The notes: a model not told the origin generated them from the sequence alone. A stretch of DNA of 64,000 bases from Streptomyces sp. NBC_01803 (GCF_035917415.1 NZ_CP109073.1:4138501-4202500), one strand, 5' to 3'. Positions 8,840 through 17,708 are shown, counted from the stretch's first letter. Program-made: numbers and translations.

Positions 8840-9853
8840 ATGTCAGGTGTGGATCAGGGGCGTTACGCCGATGCCGTCAACGACGCGCTGGAACGGCTGG
8901 CGGGGGACGGGCCGGTGTGGGGGCCGGGGTTGGCCGCGCACGCTCCGATGGCGGCGGAGGCGCTGGCGTCGTTGGGGTTCTACGACGAGGTGCCCCGGTG
9001 GGTCGAGCGGTACCGGACCGACCGGCGGTACGCGGTGCTGCCGGAGTCGCGGGAGCCGCTGGTGGCCGGGGACCGGGCCGGACAGGACGCGGCGCTGGGG
9101 GACTTCGGGCGGTTCGCGGACTGGGTGGCGCTCTTCGAACGGGAGTTGGCCGAGCGGGCGTGGCGGGACGTGCTGCTGGAGTGGTGGCCGAGGCTACTGC
9201 CGGGCGGCGCGGGGATTCTCGGGCACGGGCTGATCAGGGCCGCCCACGCGGCACGTGGGCTGGACCTGGCCGGGGAGCCGACGGCTGTGCAACTGGGCGA
9301 GTTCGCACAGGGGTTGGCGCTGTGGGCAGCGAAGTTCTGGGTGCCGCCGGGCGGCGGGGCCCTACCGCCCGGGACCCTACCGCCCGGGGCGTCGGCGGCT
9401 CCCGCGGCCGAGGACGCGCGGCGGGCGCTCGTCGAGGCCACCGCGCGGGTCGCGGGAACGCTGGCGGACCGGCCGCCCGCGCCGGCGGTGCCGATCGTGC
9501 ACTCCGTCACGATCCCGATGGCCGTGGACATGATGCTGCCGATGCTGCCGCTGTCGCTCCACCAGGAGGCGTACCGGCAGGCGTTGATCGCGTCGGGGGC
9601 GATCTTCCGCACGTTCGCCGGGCACCTGCCGGCGGAGGGCCGCCGACGCGGCGGCGCCCCGGGGCCGGTGCCGAGCCTCCGGGAGGGGATCGCGGCGGCC
9701 GTGGAGACGGGGGACGAGCACGCGATCAAACTGGCCGAGGTGTGCGCGCGCGGCGCGACCGCGCACGTGGACAACGAGCCGTACCTGCGGGCGGTCGCCA
9801 TGCTGGTCCACCAACTGGGCAACGGCCGGGCCATGCCGGGCTTCCGGCGGTAG
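8840..9853 (+). CDS. Questin-oxidase-like (AflY/DUF4243) protein
   Basis: A 337-residue cytosolic protein that matches the questin oxidase family by pattern. It has HAPMAAEALASLGF near the N-terminus, VPRWVERYR, then GHGLIRAAHAARGL, and HSVTIPMAVDMMLPML in the second half. Fungal relatives act in Baeyer-Villiger-type ring cleavage of anthraquinones; the role of bacterial members is not established. His residues in the GHGLIR and IVHSVT segments are conserved features of the family. The start ATG 8840 follows GGAG. It appears monocistronic; a hexamer repeat array follows the stop. A Pro/Gly/Leu insert (PPGTLPPGAS) is low-complexity. Confidence 0.75.
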   Translation: MSGVDQGRYADAVNDALERLAGDGPVWGPGLAAHAPMAAEALASLGFYDEVPRWVERYRTDRRYAVLPESREPLVAGDRAGQDAALGDFGRFADWVALFERELAERAWRDVLLEWWPRLLPGGAGILGHGLIRAAHAARGLDLAGEPTAVQLGEFAQGLALWAAKFWVPPGGGALPPGTLPPGASAAPAAEDARRALVEATARVAGTLADRPPAPAVPIVHSVTIPMAVDMMLPMLPLSLHQEAYRQALIASGAIFRTFAGHLPAEGRRRGGAPGPVPSLREGIAAAVETGDEHAIKLAEVCARGATAHVDNEPYLRAVAMLVHQLGNGRAMPGFRR

Positions 9854-9859
9854 CCCTAC

Positions 9860-9912
<53 letters not shown>

Positions 9913-10044
9913 GGGTGTCGGTCGGCGGGCGCCGCTCCCGTCTGTGTGTGGGGGGCGGGGGTCCGCCGTGGACGGGGCGGGGAGCTGGTCGTCGGGCGCG
10001 CGCGGGGCGCGGGCCGCTGGCGCGGCTCGCGCCCGGGGGCGCGG

Positions 10045-10971
10045 TCAGCCGGCTTCTATGGAGCCGGAGCCGACCACGTGGAGCTGGACGCGGTCCACGC
10101 TGGCGTCCTCCAGGCAGCCCAGCAGGCGGAGTTCGTCGTGTTCGCTCAGGGAGGGGTGGATCGTCGCCGCGAACAGGCCGTCGTTCAGGGAGGTCATGCC
10201 CGCCTGGATCAGGGGCATCGCCGTGGCGTCGCGGCAGCGTTCCCACAGCTGCTGGGCGGCCAGCGTGGCGCGGGAGTCGTTGACCCCGTTGCCGTCGATC
10301 GTGAACAGCAACGACGTCGCCTCGCCCGTGCCGCGCTCGGGCGGCTGGGTCTCGGTCATCTCCTGCAGGCCCGCGAACAGGCCCACGCACGCCACCACCG
10401 CCAGAGCCAGCGCCGCCCCGCGCTTCACCCGGCCGCGCGGCGGGCCGGAGCCCACGACCGGCTGGACGGGAAGGTCGGGCGTCGAGGCGTGGAGCCCGCC
10501 GGGCGGGGCCGCCAAGGGGGCCAGGCGCCCGGCCAGGCGCCGCTGGGCCGTGGGCCGCACGGTCGTGCGCGCCACGCGCTCCACCACCCACGCCAGACCG
10601 GACAGCGCCACGCCCGCGGCCATCAGGACCGGGACGAAGACGAACGTCCGCCCCTCGGCGTCCCCCAGCCACGCGAACCGCGGCCGGCCGGCCGCGGGCC
10701 GCCCACCGTCGCCCGTCTCCCGGTCGGCCTGGCGGAGCTGGGCCAGGATCTCGTCCTGCCGCCGGTCGCCGTCCTTGATCCGCTGCTCCAGGCGGGAGAC
10801 GCGGTCGAGGGTGGCGAGCCCGAGCAGCAGCACCTCGATCACCAGCAGCAGGACCCCGCAGATGATCGTCCGCTGCCACTGCCAGCGGTAGAGATAGATC
10901 ACGACATAGATCGCGGCGCCCGACGCAGCGGCGCCACCGAAGAGATACCCGGCCAGCCGCGCGCTTCTCAT
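10045..10971 (-). CDS. Four-helix membrane protein coupled to PEP-synthase-like gene
   Basis: A 308-residue unidentified membrane protein. Hydrophobic segments lie near residues 8-28, 35-55, 110-130 and 195-212. A basic coiled-coil-like stretch (RLEQRIKDGDRRQDEILAQL) lies between helices 2 and 3. The last 95 residues form a soluble domain with two Cys (WERCRDA and RLLGCLEDA) that could form a disulphide outside the cell. The ATG at 10971 overlaps the TGA of the upstream phosphotransferase gene (ATGA), so the two are translated together. No enzymatic motif is visible. Confidence 0.75.
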   Translation of the reverse strand: MRSARLAGYLFGGAAASGAAIYVVIYLYRWQWQRTIICGVLLLVIEVLLLGLATLDRVSRLEQRIKDGDRRQDEILAQLRQADRETGDGGRPAAGRPRFAWLGDAEGRTFVFVPVLMAAGVALSGLAWVVERVARTTVRPTAQRRLAGRLAPLAAPPGGLHASTPDLPVQPVVGSGPPRGRVKRGAALALAVVACVGLFAGLQEMTETQPPERGTGEATSLLFTIDGNGVNDSRATLAAQQLWERCRDATAMPLIQAGMTSLNDGLFAATIHPSLSEHDELRLLGCLEDASVDRVQLHVVGSGSIEAG

Positions 10972-13004
10972 GACAGGGCCCCCTGCTCCGCGTGCTCCCG
11001 GACGCTCACCTCGCCGGTCGCGCCGTCCAGCAGGACCCGGGTGCCCGGCGGGTAGCGGTCCACCGCGCCGGACGCGCCGGTCACCACCGCGAGCCTCAAC
11101 TCCCGGGCCAGCACCGCCAGGTGGGACAGCGGGCTGCCGGTCTGCGCGATCAGCCCGGTGAGCCGGGGCAGCAGCGGGGCCAGGGTCGGGTCCAGGTTCC
11201 GCACGATCAGCACCGCGTCCTCGGGCGGCTCGCCGGTGCCGTCCCAGACGACGCCTTCGACGCGCCCGCCGGAGACGCCCTGGCCGCCCTCGCCGCCCTG
11301 CCGGGCGGGGTCGCGGCGGGCGACGACCGCGCCGTCGTCCGTCAGCCGGAAGGCGTCCGGCAGCGGCGTCCCCTCGGCCGGCGGCTGCCGCTGCGCCAGG
11401 TCGGCCGGCAGCGGGCCGCCCTCGGCGACGGAGACCAGCTCGGGCCAGCGCAGCAGCGCGATCAGGGCCACGTCGACGCTGTGCGAGGCGACTTCGCGGA
11501 CGAGCGCCGCCTGGAACTCCTGCACCCACCGGACGCGCATGCGGAGCGCCTCGCGCGCGGTGAGCGTGCCGGTGCCGGGACCCGTGCCCGCCACGCCGCG
11601 CGCCGGGAGCCGGAGCGGCTCGGTGAGGCTGGGTGGCACCAGGGCCAGCACCTCCGGCCGCGCGGCCACGATCTGCGCGTCGGTGAGCCCCTCGGTGCGG
11701 CCGTGGTGCAGCGCGGCGAGCGCCGCCGCGGCGGCCGTGGCGCCGGGCCGGTCGTCCGTGAGCAACGCGCCGGCCAGCGCCTCCTGGGCGTGCAGCGCGA
11801 CCAGCGCGCTCCGGCTCCAGCGCAGCGCGGCGGTCAGCCCGGCCGGAGTCAGCTCGGCCGGGGGCGGCGCCTCGGACAACTGCCGGTCCACGTCGGCCTG
11901 CAGGGAGGTCGCCAGGTGCGGGAGCGAGGAGCGCAGCCGGCCCACGCGCCAGGCGGCGGCCAGCCGGCGCGCGGACGGGAGCGGGTTGAGCAGGGCCAGC
12001 CAGCGGTGCCGGGGCGGCACCATGCCGAGCAGCGCGAGGTCGGCGACGGCCCGCCCGGTGACCGTACTGACGACCGGGACGGTGCGCAGCGTGTGCCGGG
12101 CGGCGGTGCCGCCGAGGTCGAGGGCGGTCGCCAGGCCGTGCGCCATGGGCACCACCCACAGGTCCTCCTCCAGCGGGCGCAGCAGGCCCGGCAGGGTCTC
12201 GGCGACCGGGCCGGGGCCGAGCAGCCGCGCGCGGCGGGCCGGGCGCGGGGCCATGGCGGTGATCGGCCGGGACTGGAACAGCCAGAGCTCGTCGGTCTGT
12301 TCGTCGAAGCCGAACTCCATGTCCTGCGGGCGGCCGAAGACCTGGCGGGTCTTGCGGGCGAGCGCGGCCAGCCGATGCAACTCGGCCGGGTGGAGCAGGC
12401 GATCGGCCGGGTCGCCCGGCTCGGTGCGCAGGAGTCTTCCGTGCCGGGTGAGGCGGAACTCGGTGCCCGGCTGCTCACCGCTGACCAGGCTGTCCGGGCC
12501 GCCGGGCACGACGCTGATCAGCAGCCGGTCGGTGCGCCCGGCCACCGGGTCGGCGCCGAAGAGCACGCCGCCGACGCGGGAGCGCGCCATCGGCTGGACG
12601 AGGACGGCCATCGGCTCCTCGGACGAGGCCCGCACGGTGTGCAGCGCGCCGCGGAAGGCGTCCCAGCCGCGCACGTCGAGAACCGAGGTGAACTGGCCCG
12701 CCATGGAGGACTCCTCGGTGTCCTCGGCGGCCGACGACGAGCGCACGATCAGCGGCGTGTTACCGTCGTCGCTCAACTGCCGCCAGGCTTCCCGGAGATC
12801 CTGGCCCCGGTGGCTGGTCCCCGGGGGCAGCACGACGAAGCCCGGCAGGACGGGGAGCTTGGCCCCGGCGGCTTTGGCCAGGGATGCGGCCTTGCCTCCG
12901 GTGAGTGCCGCGCGTTGTGCGCGCGGGTCGGTGAGTGGGAGGGTGACGCCCGCGGTGATGGTGCGCGGACCGTCGTCTCTGACTTCGATGTCTTCTCCGT
13001 GCAT
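10968..13004 (-). CDS. PEP synthase/rifampicin phosphotransferase-like protein
   Basis: A 678-residue three-part enzyme. The N-terminal PPDK ATP-grasp domain (about 25-255) has TGGKAASLAKAAGAKLPVLP, VRSSSAAEDTEESSMAGQF and MEFGFDEQTDELWLFQSRPI. A variable middle (about 256-590) follows. The C-terminal swivelling domain (about 595-670) contains QTGSPLSHLAVLARELR, with the phosphorylatable His in SHLA. This order matches rifampicin phosphotransferase and PEP synthase: ATP phosphorylates the His, which moves to an acceptor. The middle domain is not recognised, so the acceptor is unknown. The ribosome site AGGAGG precedes ATG 13004. It is coupled to the downstream membrane protein and divergent from recD2. 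Confidence 0.85.
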   Translation of the reverse strand: MHGEDIEVRDDGPRTITAGVTLPLTDPRAQRAALTGGKAASLAKAAGAKLPVLPGFVVLPPGTSHRGQDLREAWRQLSDDGNTPLIVRSSSAAEDTEESSMAGQFTSVLDVRGWDAFRGALHTVRASSEEPMAVLVQPMARSRVGGVLFGADPVAGRTDRLLISVVPGGPDSLVSGEQPGTEFRLTRHGRLLRTEPGDPADRLLHPAELHRLAALARKTRQVFGRPQDMEFGFDEQTDELWLFQSRPITAMAPRPARRARLLGPGPVAETLPGLLRPLEEDLWVVPMAHGLATALDLGGTAARHTLRTVPVVSTVTGRAVADLALLGMVPPRHRWLALLNPLPSARRLAAAWRVGRLRSSLPHLATSLQADVDRQLSEAPPPAELTPAGLTAALRWSRSALVALHAQEALAGALLTDDRPGATAAAAALAALHHGRTEGLTDAQIVAARPEVLALVPPSLTEPLRLPARGVAGTGPGTGTLTAREALRMRVRWVQEFQAALVREVASHSVDVALIALLRWPELVSVAEGGPLPADLAQRQPPAEGTPLPDAFRLTDDGAVVARRDPARQGGEGGQGVSGGRVEGVVWDGTGEPPEDAVLIVRNLDPTLAPLLPRLTGLIAQTGSPLSHLAVLARELRLAVVTGASGAVDRYPPGTRVLLDGATGEVSVREHAEQGALS

Positions 13005-13212
13005 CGTCCGCCTCCTACGATCCCTGTGCCCTCCGAAGAGACGCCGAGGAACTCGTCGTTACCTGACAGCGTGACGAGGTGGGTCGGAAATTCCCCGGAC
13101 GCGGCGCGTCATCGCGGTACGTCACTGATTCTTGACAGTTACGCGCGGAAGAATGCGGTCGGTCGTGCAACCATTCCGGTCCGTCGTGGGTCTCGTAGAG
13201 GCAGGAGGGGAG

Positions 13213-13247
13213 CGAAGGGCCTGGACCTGGGGGGGCCAGGCCCTTCG
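13213..13247. terminator. Strong hairpin upstream of recD2
   Basis: A 12-bp perfect stem (CGAAGGGCCTGG with CCAGGCCCTTCG) encloses an 11-nt G-rich loop. It lies 33 bp before the recD2 start with no upstream rightward gene to terminate. It could be an attenuator, or the end of a short transcript starting near 13132 (TTGACA). Confidence 0.6.
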
Positions 13248-13279
13248 GAGTTGTCGGTGGTGGCCGCTAACGTCGGGGC

Positions 13280-15511
13280 ATGTCGCAGACCGTCGCGGTG
13301 CTTGAGGGAGTCCTTGAGCGCATCACATACTCCAACGACGAGAACGGGTACACCGTCGCCCGTGTCGACACCGGGCGCGGCGGGGACGAGCTGCTGACGG
13401 TGGTCGGCTCGCTGCTGGGCGCGCAGGTGGGCGAGTCGCTGCGGATGACGGGCCGGTGGGGCTCCCATCCGCAGTACGGCCGCCAGTTCACCGTGGAGAA
13501 CTACACGACGGTGCTGCCCGCGACCGTGCAGGGCATCCAGCGCTATCTGGGCTCCGGGCTGATCAAGGGCATCGGCCCGAAGACCGCCGAGCGCATCGTG
13601 GAGCACTTCGGCGCCGAGACGCTGGAGGTCATCGAGGCCGATGCGCGGCGCCTGATCGCCGTGCCGGGCCTGGGCCCGAAGCGCACGGCGCTGATCGCGG
13701 CGGCCTGGGAGGAGCAGAAGGCCATCAAGGAGGTCATGGTCTTCCTCCAGAGCGTCGAGGTCTCCACCTCCATCGCCGTGCGGATCTACAAGAAGTACGG
13801 CGACGCGTCGATCTCCGTCGTGAAGAACCAGCCGTACCGGCTGGCGGCCGACGTGTGGGGCATCGGTTTCCTGACCGCCGACCGCATCGCGCGGGCCGTG
13901 GGCATACCGCAGGACAGCCCCGAGCGGGTGAAGGCCGGGCTGCGGTACGCGTTGTCGCAGGCGACGGACCAGGGGCACTGCTATCTGCCCGAGGAGCGGC
14001 TGATCGCGGACGCGGTGAAGCTGCTCCAGGTCGACACCGGCCTGGTCATCGACTGCCTGGGCGAGCTGGCCGCGGACCCCGAGGGCGTGGTGCGGGAGGC
14101 GGTGCCCGATCCGGACGGTCCCGACGGCCCGGAGGGGAAGGCGACGGCGGTCTACCTGGTGCCGTTCCACCGGGCCGAGTTGTCGCTGGCCGGGCAGGTG
14201 CGGCGGCTGCTGGCGAGCGAGGAGGACCGGCTGGCCGCGTTCCGCGACGTGGACTGGGAGAAGGCGCTGGCCTGGCTGGCGCGACGGACCGGGGCCGAGC
14301 TGGCCGCCGAGCAGGAGCAGGCGGTGCGGCTGGCGCTGACCGAGAAGGTGGCGGTGCTGACCGGCGGCCCGGGCTGCGGGAAGTCGTTCACCGTGCGGTC
14401 CGTGGTGGAGCTGGCGCGCGCCCGGCGGGCCAAGGTGCTGCTGGCCGCGCCGACCGGGCGGGCCGCCAAGCGGCTCGCCGAGCTGACCGGGGCCGAGGCG
14501 TCCACGGTGCACCGGCTGCTGGAGCTGAAGCCGGGCGGGGACGCGGCGTACGACCGGGACCGGCCGCTGGACGCGGATCTCGTGGTGGTGGACGAGGCGT
14601 CGATGCTCGACCTGTTGCTGGCGAACAAGCTGGTGAAGGCGGTCGCGCCGGGAGCGCATCTGCTGCTGGTGGGGGACGTGGACCAGCTGCCCTCGGTCGG
14701 CGCGGGTGAGGTGCTGCGCGATCTGCTGGCGCCGGGCGGGCCGGTCCCGGCGGTGCGGCTGACGCGGATCTTCCGGCAGGCGCGGGAGTCGGGCGTGGTG
14801 ACCAACGCGCACCGGATCAACTCGGGGATGCCGCCGGTGACCCAGGGGCTGTCCGACTTCTTCCTCTTCGTGGAGGAGGACACCGAGGAGGCGGGGAAGC
14901 TCGCGGTCGACGTGGCGGCGCGGCGCGTCCCCGAGAAGTTCGGCCTGGACCCGCGGCGGGACGTGCAGGTGCTGACGCCGATGCACCGGGGGCCCGCGGG
15001 CGCCGGGGTGCTCAACGGGCTGCTCCAGCAGGCGATCACGCCGGCCCGGCCGGGGCTGCCGGAGAAGCGGTTCGGCGGGCGGGTTTTCCGCGTCGGCGAC
15101 AAAGTCACCCAAATCCGTAACAACTATGAGAAAGGCGCCAATGGCGTCTTCAACGGCACGGTCGGTGTGGTGACCGGGCTCGACGTGGACGATCAGCGGC
15201 TGACCGTGCGGACGGACGAGGACGAGGAGGTGGCGTACGACTTCGGCGAGCTGGACGAGTTGGCCCACGCCTATGCCGTCACCATTCACCGTTCCCAGGG
15301 CAGTGAGTATCCCTGCGTGGTCATTCCGGTCACGGTGAGCGCATGGATGATGCTTCAGCGAAATCTGCTGTATACCGCTGTGACACGAGCTAAGCGACTT
15401 GTCGTGCTCGTGGGGTCACGCCGCGCGCTCGGTCAGGCCGTCCGGAGCGTTTCCGCAGGTCGTCGCTGCACGGCGCTGGACGCGCGGCTGGCCGGGGGGA
15501 TTATTCCGTAA
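13280..15511 (+). CDS. recD2: RecD2-type ATP-dependent 5'-3' DNA helicase
   Basis: A superfamily 1B helicase of the RecD/TraA type, not part of a RecBCD complex, acting in DNA repair and fork processing. The length of 743 residues fits RecD2. The N-terminal OB-like and helix-hairpin-helix region has GSGLIKGIGPKTAERIVEHF and IAVPGLGPKRTALI. The motor has Walker A TGGPGCGKS (about 359-367), motif Ia AAPTGRAAKRL, Walker B VVVDEASML, motif III GDVDQLPSVGAG and motif VI LYTAVTRAKRLVVLVG; HRSQGSEYP marks motif V. The ATG start at 13280 is the first Met of the conserved N-terminus. No recB or recC is nearby. Confidence 0.96.
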   Translation: MSQTVAVLEGVLERITYSNDENGYTVARVDTGRGGDELLTVVGSLLGAQVGESLRMTGRWGSHPQYGRQFTVENYTTVLPATVQGIQRYLGSGLIKGIGPKTAERIVEHFGAETLEVIEADARRLIAVPGLGPKRTALIAAAWEEQKAIKEVMVFLQSVEVSTSIAVRIYKKYGDASISVVKNQPYRLAADVWGIGFLTADRIARAVGIPQDSPERVKAGLRYALSQATDQGHCYLPEERLIADAVKLLQVDTGLVIDCLGELAADPEGVVREAVPDPDGPDGPEGKATAVYLVPFHRAELSLAGQVRRLLASEEDRLAAFRDVDWEKALAWLARRTGAELAAEQEQAVRLALTEKVAVLTGGPGCGKSFTVRSVVELARARRAKVLLAAPTGRAAKRLAELTGAEASTVHRLLELKPGGDAAYDRDRPLDADLVVVDEASMLDLLLANKLVKAVAPGAHLLLVGDVDQLPSVGAGEVLRDLLAPGGPVPAVRLTRIFRQARESGVVTNAHRINSGMPPVTQGLSDFFLFVEEDTEEAGKLAVDVAARRVPEKFGLDPRRDVQVLTPMHRGPAGAGVLNGLLQQAITPARPGLPEKRFGGRVFRVGDKVTQIRNNYEKGANGVFNGTVGVVTGLDVDDQRLTVRTDEDEEVAYDFGELDELAHAYAVTIHRSQGSEYPCVVIPVTVSAWMMLQRNLLYTAVTRAKRLVVLVGSRRALGQAVRSVSAGRRCTALDARLAGGIIP

Positions 15512-15659
15512 GGTTCCGCAACGTCCAGTTTATCGCGGCACGCCGTGCCAAATTACGGTCGGATGGCCGACCCCGAGTGCACATCTTGGGCCCAGATGGG
15601 GGACAGTGGAAGGAGTCAGGGCACCTCGAGGAAGAGGCACAACGTCGGTGAGGGATGAC

Positions 15660-16973
15660 GTGAGCGAAAACCGCTACGGCGACAATGCAGACAATGCAGT
15701 AGTAGTGCGGTACGGAGACGGCGAGTACCGCTACCCGCTGGTGGACAGCACGGTCGGTGACCGGGGCTTCGACATCGGCAAGCTGCGTGCCCAGACCGGT
15801 CTGGTGACCCTGGACTCCGGTTACGGCAACACCGCGGCGTGCAAATCGGCCATCACGTACCTCGACGGGGAGAAAGGCATCCTCCGCTACCGGGGGTACC
15901 CGATCGAGCAGCTCGCGGAGCACGGCACGTTCCTGGAGACCGCATACCTGCTGATCCACGGTGAGCTTCCCACCGTGGACGAGCTGGCCAGCTTCCGGAA
16001 CGAGATCACGCAGCACACGCTCCTGCACGAGGACGTCAAGCGCTTCTACGACGGCTTCCCCCGGGACGCCCACCCGATGGCGATGCTCTCCTCGGTGGTC
16101 AGCGCGCTGTCCACGTTCTACCAGGACAGCCACAACCCGTTCGACGAGCGGCAGCGGCACCTCTCGACCATCCGGCTGCTCGCCAAGCTCCCCACGATCG
16201 CGGCCTACGCCTTCAAGAAGGCGATCGGCCATCCCATGGTCTATCCGCGCAACGACCTGGGCTATGTGGAGAACTTCCTGCGGATGACCTTCTCGGTCCC
16301 CGCCGAGGAGTACGTGGCCGACCCGGTGGTCGCCAGTGCCCTGGACAAGCTGTTCATCCTGCACGCGGACCACGAGCAGAACTGTTCCGCGTCCACCGTG
16401 CGGATCGTCGGGTCCTCGCAGGCCAACCTCTTCGTGTCCATCTCGGCGGGCGTCAACGCCCTCTGGGGTCCCCTCCACGGCGGCGCCAACGCGGCCGTGC
16501 TGGACATGCTGGAGGGCATCCAGAAGGACGGCGGCGACGTCGACGCCTTCATCCGCAAGGTCAAGAACAAGGAGTCGGGCGTCCGGCTCATGGGCTTCGG
16601 GCACCGCGTCTACAAGAGCTTCGACCCGCGCGCGAAGATCATCAAGGCGGCGGCGCACGACGTCCTCTCCGCGCTCGGCAAGTCCGACGAACTGCTGGAC
16701 ATCGCCCTGGCCCTGGAGGAGCACGCGCTCAGCGACGACTACTTCGTCTCGCGCAACCTCTACCCGAACGTCGATTTCTACACCGGCCTGATCTACCGGG
16801 CCATGGGCTTCCCGACCAGCATGTTCACCGTGCTGTTCGCGCTGGGCCGGCTGCCCGGCTGGATCGCCCAGTGGCACGAGATGATCACCGACCCGAGCAC
16901 CCGCATCGGCCGGCCGCGGCAGGTCTACACGGGCATCGTGGAGCGGGATTACAAGCCGGTCGAGCAGCGGTAG
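15660..16973 (+). CDS. gltA: Citrate synthase (type II)
   Basis: Condenses oxaloacetate and acetyl-CoA to citrate, the entry step of the TCA cycle, in the cytoplasm. The length of 437 residues is typical of the hexameric type II enzyme. The hallmark N-terminus has TGLVTLDSGYGNTA and GILRYRGYPIEQLAE. Catalytic motifs are LHADHEQNCSASTVR (His), GPLHGGANAAVL (His) and GFGHRVYKSFDPRA. GTG 15660 is preferred because AGGG lies at proper spacing; an in-frame GTG at 15648 is the alternative. It is monocistronic, with a gap of 148 bp from recD2. A CRP-like site and structured RNA lie just downstream. Confidence 0.97.
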   Translation: MSENRYGDNADNAVVVRYGDGEYRYPLVDSTVGDRGFDIGKLRAQTGLVTLDSGYGNTAACKSAITYLDGEKGILRYRGYPIEQLAEHGTFLETAYLLIHGELPTVDELASFRNEITQHTLLHEDVKRFYDGFPRDAHPMAMLSSVVSALSTFYQDSHNPFDERQRHLSTIRLLAKLPTIAAYAFKKAIGHPMVYPRNDLGYVENFLRMTFSVPAEEYVADPVVASALDKLFILHADHEQNCSASTVRIVGSSQANLFVSISAGVNALWGPLHGGANAAVLDMLEGIQKDGGDVDAFIRKVKNKESGVRLMGFGHRVYKSFDPRAKIIKAAAHDVLSALGKSDELLDIALALEEHALSDDYFVSRNLYPNVDFYTGLIYRAMGFPTSMFTVLFALGRLPGWIAQWHEMITDPSTRIGRPRQVYTGIVERDYKPVEQR

Positions 16974-16987
16974 CGACCCCGTAGAGA

Positions 16988-17003
16988 TGTGACGCGGGTC
17001 ACA
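16988..17003. promoter_or_regulatory. Perfect CRP-type palindrome
   Basis: TGTGA-CGCGGG-TCACA is a perfect 5+5 inverted repeat of the CRP/Vfr class. Streptomyces Crp recognises GTG-N8-CAC-like sites. It sits 14 bp after the gltA stop, so it most likely controls a transcript starting to its right. Confidence 0.6.
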
Positions 17004-17039
17004 GCACCTCGTGCGCAACCTTTGATGGAGCTGTGGGTC

Positions 17040-17183
17040 TAACCGGTCAGTGTTGGCGCGGATTCGGCTGGATCCACGCCGACCGCCGTCCAGCCGGGGT
17101 CCCGTGGGGGGACGCTCTGAGCAGGACGGCAGGAAGCGCCCCGTGCCGGGCCCTGTGGGGGGACCCGTCGGCGGGGCGCTTTT
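17040..17183 (+). ncRNA. Candidate structured small RNA downstream of gltA
   Basis: No gene lies between 16974 and 17245, but three nested structures do. A stem pairs GCCGTCC (17085-17091) with GGACGGC (17124-17130). Inside it GTCCC (17099-17103) pairs with GGGAC (17109-17113). A terminator hairpin follows at 17134-17181. With the CRP-type box at 16988 upstream, this has the architecture of an independent small RNA. The 5' end is a guess; the 3' end is set by the terminator. Confidence 0.5.
17134..17183 (+). terminator. Intrinsic terminator
   Basis: AAGCGCCCCG (17134-17143) pairs with CGGGGCGCTT (17172-17181), followed by TT and a pyrimidine-rich stretch. An inner CCGGG/CCCG pairing extends it. 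It closes the candidate small RNA or the gltA transcript. Confidence 0.8.
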
Positions 17184-17245
17184 CCTTTCCCGCCGGTCTC
17201 CGCTTCCGGCCCGCCTCTCCGCGCGCCCGGCCCGTCGGGCGCGCC

Positions 17246-17461
17246 TCAGGCGCGTCCGACGAGCTCGTAGCCGGCCTCGTCGACCGCGGAGCGGACCGTC
17301 TCGTCGTCCAGCGGGGCCTCGGCGGTGACGGTGACCAGGCCGGTGCTCGCGACGGCCGTCACGTCGGTGACGCCGGGAAGGGCCTTCACCTCGGCCGTGA
17401 CGGCGCCCTCACAGTGGCCGCAGCTCATGCCGGAGACCTTGTACGTCGTGGTGCTGCTCAT
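17246..17461 (-). CDS. copZ: Copper chaperone (HMA domain)
   Basis: A 71-residue cytosolic metallochaperone that binds Cu(I) through GMSCGHCEGAV near the N-terminus and hands it to a P-type ATPase or to CsoR. The whole protein is one HMA fold: LPGVTDVTAVASTGLVTV and a C-terminal VDEAGYELVG. The length is typical. A 25-bp perfect palindrome of CsoR type lies 60 bp upstream, so copper induction is expected. No copper ATPase or csoR gene lies in this window; they must be elsewhere. Confidence 0.93.
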   Translation of the reverse strand: MSSTTTYKVSGMSCGHCEGAVTAEVKALPGVTDVTAVASTGLVTVTAEAPLDDETVRSAVDEAGYELVGRA

Positions 17462-17520
17462 GGACCTGCCTCGTCTCTCCGCTCTTCTCCGGCCGCTCCC
17501 GGAGTGTTCCGTCGCGCGGG

Positions 17521-17545
17521 ACTTATACCCCGACGGGGTATAAGT
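17521..17545. promoter_or_regulatory. CsoR-type copper operator
   Basis: ACTTATACCCCG-A-CGGGGTATAAGT is a perfect 12+12 inverted repeat matching the known CsoR pattern TACCCC...GGGGTA. It overlaps the expected promoter of copZ. Confidence 0.8.
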
Positions 17546-17575
17546 CTACCGGGTGGTAGGAGTTGTGTCGCGGCG

Positions 17576-17585
17576 CCCCTAGGGG
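17576..17585. promoter_or_regulatory. Second CCCCTAGGGG palindrome
   Basis: A perfect 10-bp palindrome, followed by TA, lies 30 bp from the copZ operator on the side of the DedA gene. It resembles the core of a CsoR site but lacks the outer TA on one side. It could be a weaker second operator. Confidence 0.4.
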
Positions 17586-17708
17586 TAACCCGGTGCCGCC
17601 CCGGGAATGAGTCAGGTGCCCTATCGCGTTCACGTCTCAACATGTCAGCGTGGTTGCCAGGTTGAGGATCCGGGCATCGGCCCGCGGCGACGGAACGGGG
17701 ACTTCGGC

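Noticed and set aside
10968..13004. Calling the protein a rifampicin phosphotransferase
   Set aside because: Only the ATP-grasp and His domains match; the middle substrate domain is not recognisable and the chain is shorter than known Rph enzymes.
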